From the NCBI GenBank assembly GCA_916048095.2, contig OU696570.1, positions 1,352,501-1,416,500 on the forward strand: 64,000 bases of DNA, read 5' to 3'. The notes under the pieces are model-generated. The model was not told the origin of the DNA, did no database searches, and was given only the letters and a program-made list of their open reading frames with translations. The stretch is from Sacculina carcini (Eukaryota > Arthropoda > Thecostraca > Sacculinidae). Shown here one piece after another: positions 23,441-33,922 of this stretch; within the stretch, counting starts at the first letter, position 1, and each line of letters begins with the position of its first letter. The position numbers and the translations under genes are program-made.

Positions 23441-25205
23441 CATTGTATTCGGTTCGAGTTAGTAACTGACAAATCACTTCATGCAATGAGCTTAGACACC
23501 CTTATACAAGATACACACACACAAACACGCACACACACACACATATATATACAAACACGCACACATTCATAACACACATACACACATACAAATACATATA
23601 TATGCGTGGCAACGCTGCCTATGTCCTATTGTGATAGTTTTCACGTAATATGAACAATACAGACGTATATATGAATACACATGTGTATATGAATAAACAG
23701 TGTATATGAAAGAAGAAAAAAACACACACACACACACATACACACACACAAACACACACACACAAACACACACACACACACAAACACACACAAACACAAA
23801 AACACACACACACACACAAGATACGGCAATAAGCACACCTGTGACAGGAGCGCTGGTCGACACGCACTTGAGTTGCCGCCGCCGCGACTGGCATTGTGAA
23901 ACAGCATCGTCCTTGTGGCTGTCTGAAGAAACGGAGGAGGAATAGGAGAGAGAGGGAGAGAGAGGAGGAAGCAGAGAAGCAGATGATGGCGGCGAAGAGC
24001 AGACAGAGGGTGAGAGCGTGGGAGAGAGCGCAGCAGTCGACCCTCCGCCCACACATCCAATCAGCTCCATCAAAGATTCGTCCATACTCTCTGCTCCGCC
24101 TAACACACACACACACACACACACATACATACACACACGTGAGCAACAAAGAACAGTTGGGCTGCCAGCATATACCACATGTATAGATAAACAAATACAC
24201 AATGAAACACGGGAAGCAAATAGAACGATAAAAAGAGGGGGACAGAGGGGAAGATAGATACAGAGGACAGATAAAAGAGATATGGAGAAACAGAGAAAAG
24301 AAATAGACAGGAGAGAGAGGGAAGAGATAGAGGGAGCGGAAAAAGGGAAGAGGAGAAAAGGGATAGATGAGAGAACAAAGAGCAAGCGGGGAAAATAAAG
24401 GGAAGAACGAGAAGAGAAAGATAAATAGAAAAATGCAGAGGAAAAAGGAGAGGGCAAAGAATTGAGATCTAGAAAGAGGGGATAGAGAAGGGAGAGATAG
24501 GGCAGACACAGGATATAGATAGAGATAGAGGTAGATGGAGCATAGCACTCACTGAGACCATCATCGTGGTCGGGAGAGCCTGTCCAAGAGCCACTGCCGG
24601 TGCCGACAGAAGAATCGCACGAGCCAAGCAGATTACCACCGCTGACCGCCGCACCCTCGGCTGTAGCTGACATATCGTCGTCGTCTGATATGAACTCGCG
24701 CAGCAGCAGGTCAATATCGCTGCTGATCTCCGCGTCACAATCGTCTCCGCCGGCCGCGCGCCAAAAATCGCCGCTCTGTGTGCGTCAATGTGTATGTATG
24801 TATGTGTGTGTTTGTGTTTATCAAGCATAGAAAATGATTGTAAATTCGGTAATGGCGCCCAGCTATGATCGTTAAAGAGAACGAGGGAGATGTGTTGAGA
24901 CAGGTAAAATAAACAGCAAATCACAATTAAATAGCGATAAATGCTAAAAAAGCACACACAAATGCACACACACTATCCTGGGATAAACATAATATACAAA
25001 GAAAAAGTCGGCCAGCGGCCCTGGGAAACCCAAAATCCAGTAATAGTAGCATAGTAGTAATAGTAATAGCATAACTCGGAACATGGTAATAACGACTGAC
25101 CGCAGCAAAAGCGTCGTCGGTGTTGGAACCCAGCGTGTTCATTTCGTCCCAGATGTTCATAGGTTCGAGAGGAACGGGCGAAGCGCACGAAGGATTTCCG
25201 TGCAT
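19238..25205 (-). CDS. CREB3L: CREB3-family ER-bound bZIP transcription factor, eight exons, predicted 631 aa
   Basis: Eight exons whose splice phases all agree sum to 1896 nt. They encode an acidic, serine-rich N-terminal half ([17 protein letters not shown] near residue 60), then a bZIP preceded by the family-specific [10 protein letters not shown] segment. The basic region reads [11 protein letters not shown] then [12 protein letters not shown], diagnostic of CREB3/CREB3L/CrebA. A leucine zipper follows to about residue 450, then one membrane segment ([16 protein letters not shown], about 479-494). A luminal tail with an NAS glycosylation sequon comes last. Known biology: these factors sit in the ER membrane and are released by Golgi S1P/S2P cleavage to activate secretory-pathway genes. 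PolyQ tracts flank the membrane segment. The start at 25205 is the only ATG compatible with the first exon, but an upstream exon is not excluded. Confidence 0.85.
19570..20200. other. CREB3-like intron 7, AT-rich, with TACTCTT repeats
   Basis: Several short direct and inverted copies of ATACTCTTCATAATTTG cluster at 19838-19945. Nothing else was recognised. Confidence 0.5.
20205..20350. repeat. Minisatellite of GAATTATGCCCATGGCTA-type units
   Basis: About four to five degenerate units of roughly 18-25 bp inside CREB3-like intron 7, close to the exon 7 donor. Confidence 0.7.
20398..20759 (-). CDS. CREB3L: CREB3-like exon 7, leucine zipper, polyQ and membrane segment
   Basis: Acceptor TTCACGCAG, donor ACA|GTGAGT. 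Encodes [20 protein letters not shown], further heptads, three glutamine runs and the single hydrophobic segment. Confidence 0.88.
20905..20990 (+). repeat. Family S repeat, copy 3
   Basis: Shares AATAGTGCACTTGCACTCTT and CATGCTACTGGATTTGCCTG blocks with copy 1. It lies in CREB3-like intron 6. Confidence 0.7.
21122..21829. mobile_element. hAT-type MITE (708 bp) in CREB3-like intron 6
   Basis: The left end CAGTGGTTCCCAACCT is the exact inverse complement of the right end AGGTTGGGAACCACTG. The flanks TGCTAGAG (21114-21121) and TGCCAGAC (21830-21837) agree at 6 of 8 positions, as expected for an aged 8-bp hAT target duplication. No transposase is present, so it is non-autonomous. A family-S repeat lies inside it. 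Its right target-site copy ends only 10 bp from the exon 6 splice donor. Confidence 0.85.
21420..21540 (-). repeat. Family S repeat, copy 4, inside the MITE
   Basis: Carries (ATT)n, GCAAGCACTATTACCACCCT and CATGTACCGGAAGCGCCCAA, as in copy 2. Confidence 0.7.
21848..22019 (-). CDS. CREB3L: CREB3-like exon 6, basic DNA-binding region
   Basis: Acceptor TTTGTTTAG inside a (CAAA)n tract, donor AA|GTCAGT. Encodes the complete basic region and the first zipper heptad (YYDCLEE). Confidence 0.9.
22021..22056. repeat. (CAAA)n microsatellite forming the exon 6 pyrimidine tract
   Basis: On the minus strand this is (TTTG)n running directly into the TTTAG acceptor. Confidence 0.9.
22570..22864 (-). CDS. 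CREB3L: CREB3-like exon 5
   Basis: Acceptor TTGGCAG (phase 0), donor CCG|GTGTGT (phase 1). Encodes a Ser/Gly-rich linker ending MARLSVT, which joins the [10 protein letters not shown] segment of the next exon, as in other family members. Confidence 0.8.
23192..23373 (-). CDS. CREB3L: CREB3-like exon 4
   Basis: Acceptor GATCAG. Encodes [15 protein letters not shown] and a His-rich patch. The donor is uncertain: GTCACG at 23191 and GTCAGC about 40 bp further both keep phase 0. The second would add a run of asparagines. Confidence 0.65.
23400..23600. repeat. (CA)n microsatellites in CREB3-like intron 3
   Basis: Tracts at about 23400-23442 and 23511-23590. Further (CA)n lies at 23724-23820 and 24103-24138, all immediately beside exon ends of this gene. 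Confidence 0.9.
23839..24099 (-). CDS. CREB3L: CREB3-like exon 3, Ser/Pro-rich
   Basis: Acceptor GTGTTAG, donor CAG|GTGTGC, phase 1 to phase 1. Encodes [15 protein letters not shown] followed by a long serine/proline-rich low-complexity stretch. Confidence 0.8.
24140..24540. other. CREB3-like intron 2, purine-rich
   Basis: About 400 bp, strongly GA-rich on the plus strand (AGAGAGAGGG-type runs) and so CT-rich on the transcribed strand. No element was recognised. Confidence 0.6.
24553..24775 (-). CDS. CREB3L: CREB3-like exon 2, acidic activation region
   Basis: Acceptor CACACAG, donor CA|GTGAGT, ending in phase 1. Encodes [20 protein letters not shown] and the following DDDD-rich acidic patch. 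Confidence 0.8.
25101..25205 (-). CDS. CREB3L: CREB3-like exon 1 (coding part)
   Basis: Begins at ATG ([15 protein letters not shown]). The donor GTCAGT at 25100 leaves phase 0. The frame remains open upstream, so a longer N-terminus or an acceptor near TTGAG just before the ATG is possible. Confidence 0.6.
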
Positions 25206-25209
25206 CTCA

Positions 25210-25903
25210 ACACAGCAGAAACCACTCAAAAGGAACTCGCATCCGTAAACAGCAAATCTGTAGACATGTATGAGCAGATGGCAAAACCGAAATAAACGAA
25301 TCAAATTATAATAGACTTTATGTTCGCTCAGCAACACTAGCTAATCCATTTGATTCAAAACAGAACCAGTTGGCATGACAAACTCCATCTTTCGACAACC
25401 GTCGCGAGCATATGGACTGCATAATCGAATGCACAAAACAAAGTTCCATTTCAAACAATGAAAAAATGGTTTCCCGTGTCTGGTTGAAATACATATATAT
25501 CGATATTCATTTATTGAAAATATAAATCCAGAAGAATACCTCTGTAACTAAATCCGACTTGACCGTTAACATGAATTTCGATGCCGACTGCCTGCTTGTC
25601 AGTATATAAAGTGTACGAAGTATCCCCAAATGATTTTGTGTAGTCAAATATATTTTAGGAAACTATATACTAGAAAAAAATGAAAAGTAAAATTTAGTGA
25701 TTTGATGAAAATAATTATTTCTTATTTCACCAGTTGATTAATAAAATCTGCAAGAAAATTTATACATTCAAGTTATACGACAAACTTTATTTTCACATAC
25801 AATAATTTTTCGTAATTTATTGAATATGTCGGGTTAATTTTAATGAAGAGTGAATTTTAGTGAATGTATGATGTCCTCCAGATGATTTGATATTCAAGCG
25901 TTT
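25210..25903. other. AT-rich upstream region of the CREB3-like gene
   Basis: Any promoter or 5' UTR exon of the CREB3-like gene should lie here. I cannot identify a TATA box or initiator with confidence. Confidence 0.4.
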
Positions 25904-25907
25904 GTCC

Positions 25908-26019
25908 TGTAGCGGACACACGAGAACACGATACGATGTATATTGATTACCGTCATATAAGGACGTAAACAAACGCAGGTGAGACAAATAAGTGTTGCCA
26001 ATCCCGGGACCTGGCCACA
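25908..26019 (-). repeat. 3' LTR of the complete Ty3 element
   Basis: 112 bp, running TGTGGCC...GCTACA on the minus strand and identical to 30416-30527. Confidence 0.93.
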
Positions 26020-26031
26020 GCCCCCCTCCAA
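26020..26031 (-). promoter_or_regulatory. Polypurine tract
   Basis: Minus strand GGAGGGGGG, two to three bases before the 3' LTR; primer site for plus-strand DNA synthesis. Confidence 0.75.
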
Positions 26032-26255
26032 GAACCTGACACCTCGGGAAGGTACTGATACAAGAGGTTCGTGATTACATGGCAAACATACAGGTAAAAC
26101 ACACGGATGCAAATATACAGGATCTCGCTCTACTTTGCGCAAATTCTAGGTAACTCATTGAATTAGAAACACCGGATACACACAAACAGGAAACTCTCAA
26201 CATTATACACATTCGCAATAAGAACAGTGTTAAATGTAAGACATGTGCGTGAAGG

Positions 26256-29200
26256 TCAAATGTAATCCGCCAGCCTGTGAGGTCGCCGGCTCTCTCTTCC
26301 AGTGCGAGTGGTCACAGTGGAGGGCTCAGGTGGCGGAATATACTCTGCTTCGCGATCCGACTCCGGTGCTGTCGTTTGAGAAACGGGACAAGATACCGGG
26401 GGTAGGTTGTCAGTGCGAGAATCCTCGGTTGCCAGGAATGCCGGTTTCAACCTATCGATGGCAACATTGTCAGTACGATGGCCCAAATCGAGAAGGAACG
26501 ATTTTTGTCCTCGATCCATAACCGGGTAAGGACCCTTGTATGGCCTGTCTAGTGAGCCGCGGTGAGCATCCACACGAACAAACACATGACTGGCTTGCGA
26601 CAGGTGAGGAGACACAAAAGTAGAAGGAGGTTCCTGTGTCTGGTGCCATGATGTTGGGACAGGTCTCAGTCGGGCGATGGCCTTGGAAATGTTGCGAACG
26701 AAATCTCTGTTGGGAAGAGCGTCGGTCGGCGAAAAGAACTGATGAGGCAGACGAATGGGCTCACCAAACACGAGCTGAGCTGGAGAGCAACCGATGTCGG
26801 GTTTCAGCGTTGCTCTGAGGCCTAGCATCACCAAAGGTAAGGCGTCCAGCCAGGTATGATGATTTTGGAGTGATGCCATCAGCGAAGCCTTCAGAGTGCG
26901 GTGTAGTCGCTCGACGAGTCCATTTTGTTGAGGTTGATACGCCAATGTCGTTGTGCACTGGACACCAAGAAGCGACCAAAGTTCACTCCAGAGCTCCCCA
27001 ACGAATTGTCGGCCGCGGTCGGATGTGATCGTTAAGCACATTCCAAAACGGGATATCCACCCCAATAGCGCTCGCGCACACGATTCTGCTGTGGAGTCAG
27101 TCATCGGGACCGCTTCGGGGTAGCGGGTGAAGCGGTCAATGATGGTGAAGAGATAACGGTGCCCATTTGCCGGATCTAGGGGGCCAACAATGTCGACATG
27201 TAATGCTTCGAAGCGACCTGAAGGAGTAGCTGGGCGTTTCAACGGCGTATTTTGATGTCGGCTCACCTTAGAACTCTGGCAGTGAAGACACGTGCGAGTC
27301 CACTTGGTTATGTCGGCACTCATACCCTTCCACACAAATCGTTCAGTGATTAGGCGCTTTGTAGCTCGGGTGCCGGGGTGGTGGATACCGTGAAGGCGGT
27401 CGAATGTGGGTCGGCGAAGTGAAGTCGGAACGAGAGGACGATGAGAGCCAGTGGACACATCAACAATCAGTGGGTGTTCGGTTCCTGCGACTTGTAGTCT
27501 TCTGATGGTCAACGATAGATTCGTAGACAAGGCAGCTACTTCAGGGTCTTCGCTTTGTCGTTTGGCCAATTCAGTGCTGTTTACTTCTTGCTGAGCGATG
27601 TTGAAGCACGTTGAGACTATTGGGGAATCCGATGGTTCACTGACTTGATGTGGTCGACTTAGACAATCCGATACTGCGTTGGCTGCCCCGCTCACATGTC
27701 TGATGTCTGTAGAATATTCGCTGAGGAAGGCTAATTGTCGAGTCACACGTGCTGAACGCTCCGTTTTCGAGGTGAATGCGTAGATCAGTGGCTTGTGATC
27801 TGTTACGAGTTGGACGTCCGCACGGCCTTCAAGAAGGTGACGAAAACGCCGGACAGCACTCACCAACGCAAAAAGTTCACGGTCACCGGCGCTCCATTTC
27901 TTCTGTGTGATTGACAACATTTTTGAATGGAAGGCGAGGGGCACTATCTTGTTGTCGAACTCTTGTTGGAGAACGGCACCAATGGCTGTGGACGATGCAT
28001 CAGCGACGACTTGGATGGGAATGTCCTGGCGTGGAAAAGCGAGTGTTACTGCTGATCCTAACATGGATTTCGACTTGTCGAAGGCAGTTTGATGCTTTGG
28101 TTCCCATGTAAATTCGTTTTTATTTCGATTTGCTAGTTCATGTAGTGGTGAGAGTACCGCGGCGAGGCGTGGAATAAAGCGATGGTAATAGTTCATCATG
28201 CCTATGAAGCGGCGACATGAAGTGACATCTTGTGGCGACTTTACAAGCTTGAGTGCATCCACTCTGTCGTGCATCGGAGCCAAGCCCTCGCTGGAGACTT
28301 TATAACCGAGGAATTCGATGGAGGATGTACCTAACACACACTTCTCGGGAGAGATGACAAGGCCGTGAAGTTGCAGACGGTCGAGCACAGCAGTTAGGTC
28401 TTTGATGTGCGTTTCCGCATCAGGCGAATACAGAAGAATATCGTCTATGTAGGCGAAAATCCGCGGAAGTCCACGGAGCACACCATCGATAAACCTCTGA
28501 AATGTCTGCGCGGCATTGCATAACCCGAACGGCATGCGGGTGTATTCATACAGGCCGAACGGCGTAATGATTGCAGTTTTGTGGCGGTGTGCCGGATGGA
28601 CTGGTATTTGAGCAAAGGCTCGTTTCAAATCCAGTTTGCTGAAAACTGTGGAGCCACTCAACTGGTCGGCGAATGACTGAACATCCGGAACAGGATATCG
28701 GTCTTTCACTGTTATAGCGTTGAGACGTTCGTAACAACCGACTGTCCTGAAGCTGGTATTATCCCCTTTCCGGACCAAATGGATCGGACTGGCCCATTCA
28801 GAGGACGATGGCACGAGGATTCCGCGTGACAGCAGGTCATTGACTTCCTCTTTAGACGCACGAAGTTTGTCTGGAGGTAGTCGGCGGGCGCGCGCAAACA
28901 CAGGGCGGCCGTTTGTGATGATCATGTGTTCGGTGACAGATGACGGCGTATCCACATTCGCGTTGGACGGTGAACATAGCAATTTGAATTGTTTAGATGA
29001 GCGAAGTGAAGAAAAGAGTTCGCAAGCAGGTAATGAGTTGTCTCCAGCGGATTTCACTGCCGCTATAGTCATGGGTGGTTCACTCGACAATGGACTTGCG
29101 TGACAACATGAAACGGAAAGATGTGTCGAGCAGTCGTGGAGACGTGAGTTTTTCATATCTGGCACAAGGCCGTGCTCTCGAAGGAAATCAGCGCCCAATA

Positions 29201-29491
29201 TAGGTATTGGGACGTCGGCGACCAGAAATTTGAATTCATACTTTCGACCAAGTCCCAGGTCGAGAGTCATTTTGTGTCCTACGGAGAAAACTTTGATCGG
29301 GCGACCGTTGGCCGCACGAAGACGGGGGGCGCCGACGTGTTCAGTGAGAAATGCTGACGAGGACGGAGGTAATATAGATACCTCGCTTCCACTATCCACC
29401 ATCCAGCGACGACACGTGGAGTCGCGCACGTAGAGGAGCCGGCAACAATTGTGGCAGCCCGCAGCAGGCGACGCCGGGGGCTGCCCTGCTA
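26256..29491 (-). CDS. pol: Ty3 pol polyprotein (protease, RT, RNase H, integrase)
   Basis: About 1060 residues counted from the first start-like codon at 29429; the frame is open further upstream, overlapping the end of gag. Domains: aspartic protease (MVDSGSEVSILPP near the start); RT with SKLDLKRAFAQIPV, MPFGLCNAAQTFQRF and catalytic YIDDIL at about residue 327; RNase H with VVADASSTAIGAV near 475, then TDHKPLIYAF; integrase with an HHCC zinc finger (HHPGTRATK, then CLHCQSSK) and a D-D-E core (DIVGPLD, TSDRGRQF, NGLVERLHRTLK). All catalytic motifs are present. Pol is in the -1 frame relative to gag, so expression as Gag-Pol needs a -1 frameshift. Confidence 0.93.
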
Positions 29492-30349
29492 GTTTTCCGA
29501 GCGATGCTTAAAGTCGGAATCGAACGAACAGTTTCCAAGACAATTTCGGGCAGCTGGGCCATACCGGCGATGTATACGGCACCAACGGTCGACAAAGTTG
29601 GTAGCTGAGTTGCGTTGTGTCTCTCTTCCATGCAGGCGCGGATGCTGCGGGTCACGGCGACTGCTGTCTCTTTGGCGGCGAGCAGTGGGTGGAGCAGTTG
29701 ATCGGTGTGCCGCAGCCACCAAACCTTCGGCGGGACACTCGGCGCAGTCGTCACCATCGGCGGTGTTTACCGCGAAAACCTCGTTTGTGGAAGCTGTCAC
29801 GTAACTGTCTGCCTTCAGGGCGACTTCTGACAATTTTGAGGTCAGTAGGCCTTCTCTGCACTGTATCTGCAGCGTGTCGGGAAGCCGCCTCAGGAAGTGC
29901 TCCTTGATGATGCTGTGTTCTGTATCGTGCGGGTACAGTACCTCTATGTCCGCGTACAGAGACGAGGGCTTTCTCGTTCCAAGCATGGGAAGAGCCTCGA
30001 GTCGTCGGAGTCTTTCGGCGTCTGATATTGTTAGCCGAGTTTTCAGTGTCGATTGCAGCTGGTCGTAACAATCGGCTGGTAGCGGGTTGGTGACGGCCAG
30101 ATTTTTCACCAGACGAAAATACTGCGGCGGAAGTTTTGCCAACACTTTTCGGAATTTTGTCGTGGCCTGCGTAACTCCTCCATCTATGAGTAAATTCTCA
30201 CACATTGCAAGCCATGTGTCGATATCTGCGGCGTCAAACGCGGGCAGTTCAACACGGACGGCGAACGACTGTGACTGGTTTACTACGGCTCTTTCCTCGG
30301 ACATGTTAAAAGTTAAAATTATGATCAAGCGGATCAATAATATATACAC
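29489..30349 (-). CDS. gag: Ty3 gag-like protein
   Basis: Up to 286 residues; the MSEERAVV methionine (residue 15) is a likelier start than the hydrophobic leader before it. It resembles the capsid region of mag/gypsy Gag, with VELPAFDAADIDTWLAMCEN and LPDTLQIQCREGL-type segments. It ends in a basic region and a cysteine-containing CRIHRRYGPAARNCLGNC motif, where Ty3 Gags often carry a zinc knuckle. The terminal codons GAA AAC precede TAG. GGAAAAC is a possible slip site just before the stop. Confidence 0.85.
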   Translation of the reverse strand: MYILLIRLIIILTFNMSEERAVVNQSQSFAVRVELPAFDAADIDTWLAMCENLLIDGGVTQATTKFRKVLAKLPPQYFRLVKNLAVTNPLPADCYDQLQSTLKTRLTISDAERLRRLEALPMLGTRKPSSLYADIEVLYPHDTEHSIIKEHFLRRLPDTLQIQCREGLLTSKLSEVALKADSYVTASTNEVFAVNTADGDDCAECPAEGLVAAAHRSTAPPTARRQRDSSRRDPQHPRLHGRETQRNSATNFVDRWCRIHRRYGPAARNCLGNCSFDSDFKHRSEN

Positions 30350-30400
30350 GCTCTAAAGAGAGGAAATTTGTGCAACTTACGATGAAATATTTCACAAAAA

Positions 30401-30414
30401 TAGCGGGGTCACCA
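30401..30414 (-). promoter_or_regulatory. tRNA primer-binding site
   Basis: Minus strand TGGTGACCCCGCTA starts one base inside the 5' LTR. The TGG opening fits complementarity to a tRNA CCA end. The tRNA species is not assigned. Confidence 0.75.
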
Positions 30415-30415
30415 T

Positions 30416-30527
30416 TGTAGCGGACACACGAGAACACGATACGATGTATATTGATTACCGTCATATAAGGACGTAAACAAACGCAGGTGAGACAAATAAG
30501 TGTTGCCAATCCCGGGACCTGGCCACA
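30416..30527 (-). repeat. 5' LTR of the complete Ty3 element
   Basis: 112 bp, identical base for base to 25908-26019. Contains a CTTATATGACGG segment that might serve as a TATA box. Confidence 0.93.
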
Positions 30528-30531
30528 GTCC

Positions 30532-31006
30532 TGTAGCGTGAGTTCAAGACCAGCGGATGTGAGAGCACGTGCGTGTATTTGCGTCGGCACACAGAAACGG
30601 AGACAAGCACACTGAAGGACGCCGAGACAACGAAAGAGAGCTCTGGCGGTAAAACGACAGCTCATATACCCACAGGAAATCAGCCTCGCGGCTTACGCGC
30701 ACCGCGAAAAACAAGAACATTCTTAGAAATTATAAAATATGGCAAAAATAAACATTACCCAAACAAAGTAAAAAGAGAGGTTTCATTTCCGATAAGAACA
30801 TATTTTTCACACAAAAAAAACATTAAAAACACTATAACATGAAAGCTGCGCACGGCGCAGCATAAGGTTCATGTGCGTCAGGCGAAGCTAACTCAAGAGT
30901 TTTCATAAAGCGCGAACCAATATTTCTGTCACATTTCACAAACAAATTATATAAAACCGCAACGCCATACGCAGAACAAAATGTGCAGGGAAACACAGAT
31001 GCTACA
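30532..31006 (-). repeat. Probable 3' LTR of a second Ty3 element
   Basis: About 475 bp, beginning TGTAGCATC and ending ACGCTACA on the minus strand (TG...CA). A TTTTATATAA TATA-like box lies near 30948-30957, and purine-rich GGTAGGGGAG lies just before its start. A 263-bp part (30581-30843) recurs at 54629 and 59434 fused to viral L. No intact opposite LTR is present. The other Ty3 element inserted exactly at its outer edge, sharing GTCC. Confidence 0.65.
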
Positions 31007-31152
31007 GATACTCCCCTACCAGATGCGGAGCATACAAACAACGAAGCAAGGCACTGGCAGCATACATGAACAAGAAAATGACAATAACAAGACATAAGAA
31101 ATCGTGTGCAATATGCCGTCATAGAAGCAAAACACAAAATTGAACGACACAC

Positions 31153-33138
31153 TCAATAATAATGATACTCAGGGCGACCACGGAATGTAACTACCCGCCC
31201 GGATCTGGTTTGTGCCGACACTCTTGCACTTGCTTGTGAAGCATCGACAGGTGGTGTCAGTGTGTCTTTAGATGGCGGTGGTGTAGTAACAGGTATATCA
31301 CTGAAGTGTCGTGGTGTAGTCATAGACGGCGCCACTGGTTCAATAGATGGCGACGGTGAGGTGATAGATGACGATGTTGGTGAATCAGATGATGCAGACG
31401 GCTGCTGTCCAGGAGTTAGACGACCGCTACTATCACCTTTCTCACCAGCCAGCAGGTTCTCCGCCAGATATGCCGGCTTCACCCTGTCAACAGAAACACA
31501 CTCCTCACCACCGGTTAGCGTCTCTATCACAAAAGCTTTAGGTGAGCGCTTCAAGACTTTACATGGTCCGCGATACGGGGCCTGTAACGGGCGCCGCACA
31601 CGATCCACACGCACCCATACATGCGTGCACTTTGCCAGGTCTTTAGGCACATGAGTCTTGAGTGGACCATGGTGAGAGCCTTCAGAAAGGTGGAAGAAGT
31701 CGATCTCGGTCATCCGTGTCGCCAGCTCCTTCACGAACTCTTGCTGATCGCGTGATGGCGCGTCTGGCTCCACAAGCGGTTTGGGACACAGTAACTGACT
31801 GCCCGTTACAGCTGTGAAAGGTGCGACACCGTCACGAGCAGGAACCATCCTCATTCCCAGCAGCACAACAGGCAGAGCAGACAACCAGTCTTGACGACGC
31901 GCAGTGATGGCAGTTTTCAGCACTCGGTGACTCCGCTCCACCAAGCCGTTGCCCTGTGGATGATAAGCTGTCGTGCGAAGACGGTGAAATCCGACGAGCG
32001 AAGACAATTCCCGGAACAGCTCAGACTCGAATTGGGATCCTCGATCCGTCACCAGATAAACTGGGACACCGAAGCGAGATATCCACGTGCTCATGAATGC
32101 CCTGGCGACTGATGCTGCAGTGATTTCACAGAGAGGAGCTGCTTCGAGCCACCGGGTAGCACGATCAATGCACGTCAGTATGTACCGATACGGGCGTGCG
32201 AACGGCTGACCAGGTGGCAGCTGTGGCGGCAGAGGACCTACTAAATCAATGTGCACGATTTCAAATCGTGCGGCGGCTGGTGTGAATTCACTCAGTGTGG
32301 TTTTTGTATGTCGGTGAATCTTCGCTTGTTGACAGTTCTGACAGTCTTTTACCCACTGCTGGATGTCTCTGTCCATGTGAGGCCAGATGTAACGCTGCTT
32401 GATGAGCTTACATGCTGACAGTCTACCGGGATGTGACGGCTGATGAAGGAGATCGAATACACCACGGCGGCATGTCTTTGGTACATACGGTCGAGGATGG
32501 GGCGTCGACACGTCACACCACAACACATGATCTCCGGAGATTTTGATGGCCTTCAGTCTGTCAGTGGCGACGATGGTTTCCTCGTCAGATGCCTGTGCTG
32601 CTGCAATTGCAGGTAAATCAAAAACATCGACGTGGACACTGTTGATAGATCGTGACAGACAATCCGCGACCACATTTTCACAGCCACGAATGTACTGCAC
32701 GTCGGCTACATACTCAGTGATAAGTCCCCAGTGGCGCTGCTGGCGATCCAGCTTAGCCGGTCGCTGACTACGGAAAGCTGTGATCATGGGCTTGTGGTCT
32801 GTCATGAGTGTGACTGACCTGCCTTCAATGCAATGGCGGAAATGTACAACGGCCAGATACGCCGCCAACAACTCTCTGTCGTAGGTGGAGTAGCGCTGTT
32901 CTGTGGCAGACAATTTGCGAGAGAAAAACGAGATCGGTTTCGCCTCGCCGTCCACCATCTGGTGGAGTGCGGCCCCAACCGCTCGACTCGATGCATCAGT
33001 CACTAGGATGAAATCCTGTGACTGCGGACATGGATGAGGAAGCTGGCAAGCATTGCTCAGCATGACTTTACTGGCCTCGAACGCGTTGTCAGCAGCCTCA
33101 TTCCAATCCAATTGTTTTGATTTGGGCTGTGTTCGCAT
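31153..33138 (-). pseudogene. pol: Second Ty3 pol fragment: RNase H and integrase, 5' part missing
   Basis: 661 codons, open from MRTQPKSKQLDW to the stop at 31153. RNase H begins inside its connection to RT and shows LVTDASSRAVGAAL, STYDRELLAAY and MTDHKPMITAF. The integrase has an H-H-C-C finger (HQPSHPGRL, then CQNCQQAK) and a D-D-E core (HIDLVGPL, TDRGSQFES, GNGLVERSH). Gag, protease and RT are absent. The sequence ends abruptly near 33140 and the viral L gene starts 16 bp later in the opposite direction. It is distinct from the complete Ty3 element. Confidence 0.9.
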
Positions 33139-33922
33139 TATCCTATTCTATTCTCCATGGCAGAGAAATACCCAAATCAGCGTATCAGTGGCCACCTCAG
33201 CTCCCCGTTGTCAGCGGATGCATGTTCGCTGCATCGGGAGAGTCTGTTGAAGGACCCAAAATGCCATTATCACAGAAAAATGTATACTGCGTTGGCAAAC
33301 GCTCATGGACTTGACATGGCCACATTCTTGCGCCGATGCAAGACAGACCTCACCGACATGGACATCTGGGGACTCCTTGAGTCTGACCTGATGTCAAGGA
33401 TACGTCCTCCGAGCATCGATCTCATCAGGAAATGGATTGAATCATCAGCCAGATTGTTATTCGTCGGCAGCCACGCTTGGACCAACTGTTCAGCGTACGA
33501 CTGGCGCCACGTCTCTCAAGGCATCATGGATTCAGGTATCATTGAATACCTCATGGATTATCACAAAGCTGGAGTTCTAAAGCTGAAAATGCGACGACTT
33601 GAACTGGACTCTGTTGAAGTTTCCCGAATTTATCCTGGTCTAGTAATTGGTCCGAAGATTTCATGTGTCACAGTTAAATCACGTATGCTCTTGATGGAAA
33701 CCGGATTGGTAATCGGTGTATTGGACAAGCTTCAAGAAAAAGCACTGGTTTCGTTGCTCATGGCGGTAAAGGACATTGTAGAGCCCATCGCTAATCACTC
33801 ACGAGTTCAAGACTTCAAAGTCCTCGATCACGAGTTCACATCATTGAGAGAGAACCTCAAAAACGACTTCTGTTCAATCCAGAAGGTTCAAGAAGACTTG
33901 CCTCTGGCGTTTCTACAGTCGA

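Larger units (their letters stand above)
25904..30531 (-). mobile_element. Complete, young Ty3 retrotransposon (short-LTR, mag-like)
   Basis: The 4620-bp element is bounded by identical 112-bp LTRs and by a 4-bp target duplication, GTCC, at 25904-25907 and 30528-30531. On the minus strand the order is 5' LTR, primer-binding site, gag, pol (protease, RT, RNase H, integrase), polypurine tract, 3' LTR. The very short LTRs and the protease-RT-RNase H-integrase order fit the mag-type branch of Ty3/gypsy elements. Both long frames are intact, so this copy may be competent for movement. Confidence 0.92.

Noticed and set aside
23567..24673. Long minus-strand frames of 368 and 309 codons in 23.6-24.7 kb
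   Set aside because: They run through (CA)n and GA-rich introns and show Cys-Val repeats. Only the exon 2 and exon 3 parts are coding.
30532..33138. Treating the second Ty3 pol as another copy of the complete Ty3 element
   Set aside because: RNase H and integrase motifs differ clearly (VTDASSRAVGAAL versus VADASSTAIGAVL) and its LTR is about four times longer.
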